IMG/VR virus record: IMGVR_UViG_3300031141_000038 | Coordinates: 1 to 25,075 of that record | Reading direction: 5' to 3' (one strand) | DNA: 25,075 nt | Source of the DNA: a virus | Shown: positions 25,000 through 25,075 of the stretch, piece by piece | Position numbering within the stretch: position 1 is the first letter of the stretch | Layout: each line of letters opens with the position of its first letter | Translations under genes and position numbers: made by a program | Notes under the pieces: generated by a model | The model's input: only the letters and a program-made list of their open reading frames with translations | Told to the model about the DNA's origin: nothing | Database searches by the model: none

Positions 25000-25075
25000 T
25001 TATAGTATAAATATAAGCATTCTAGCCTACACCGGAAACTGTTTTGTACTTTATTTTCATAAGTTATTAACAATT
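25000..25075 (-). promoter_or_regulatory. CCGG-class promoter cassette for 24514-24966
   Basis: AATTGTTAATAACTTATG, AAACAGTTTCCGGTGTAG and the core ATGCTTATATTTATACTATA (25008-25018). Ends at the window edge. Confidence 0.74.

Noticed and set aside
8938-25075. Repeated promoter cassettes as a CRISPR array or attachment sites
   Set aside because: Copies are kilobases apart, each directly before a start codon and in the same orientation, which fits promoters better.
1-25075. Insertion sequences, integrases or toxin-antitoxin pairs
   Set aside because: I saw no transposase, recombinase or recognised toxin motif, and no terminal inverted repeats flanking genes.

Overview
The window reads as part of a T4-related myovirus genome. 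Every gene I accept lies on the minus strand, so transcription runs from base 25075 toward base 1. Recognisable T4-type parts are baseplate wedge gp6 (cut by the window edge), gp25, a gp5-like spike protein, the late sigma factor gp55, a DenV-type pyrimidine-dimer glycosylase, a CobS-like AAA+ ATPase of the kind found in T4-like cyanophages, and an HD-domain hydrolase. The DNA is AT-rich, and many genes follow promoters with a -7 core of TATATTTA and a T-rich -33 region. Many leaders lack a Shine-Dalgarno (SD) sequence. These traits resemble Bacteroidota transcription and translation signals, so a Bacteroidota (perhaps flavobacterial) host is my inference, not something the sequence proves.

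Layout, left to right. 1-5.4 kb holds virion and late functions: gp6, gp25, a small conserved protein, the spike protein, a small helical protein, a two-span membrane protein that could be a holin, gp55, a membrane-anchored protein, an HD hydrolase and a secreted lytic transglycosylase. 5.4-8.4 kb holds proteins of unknown function, including a zinc-ribbon protein, a large acidic protein and a 42-residue gene with a TTG start. 8.4-11.5 kb holds two HAD phosphatases (a 5'(3')-deoxyribonucleotidase-like and a PseT-phosphatase-like enzyme) among small genes. 11.5-14.7 kb holds an exported protein, tRNA-Met(CAU), an unexplained RNA-like fold, an SPFH/prohibitin-like lipoprotein, a small membrane protein and a metallophosphoesterase. 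14.7-19.7 kb is a run of small early-type genes with repeated promoter cassettes and degenerate tRNA-like sequences. 19.7-22.3 kb is a compact operon of tiny genes joined by a repeated intercistronic motif and containing denV. 22.5-25 kb holds the AAA+ ATPase and short genes with closely similar promoters.

I recovered more than a dozen short genes (26-58 codons) by reading the gaps, many with one membrane span. Several starts were moved inward because the longer frame reads through a promoter or through an upstream gene. The most distinctive features are two promoter cassette classes, an ACCTAC leader motif in place of an SD sequence, the repeated CTAAAACAAGACTAAGATG junction, and the SPFH lipoprotein operon. 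Family names come from recognising sequences by eye; no database search was run.
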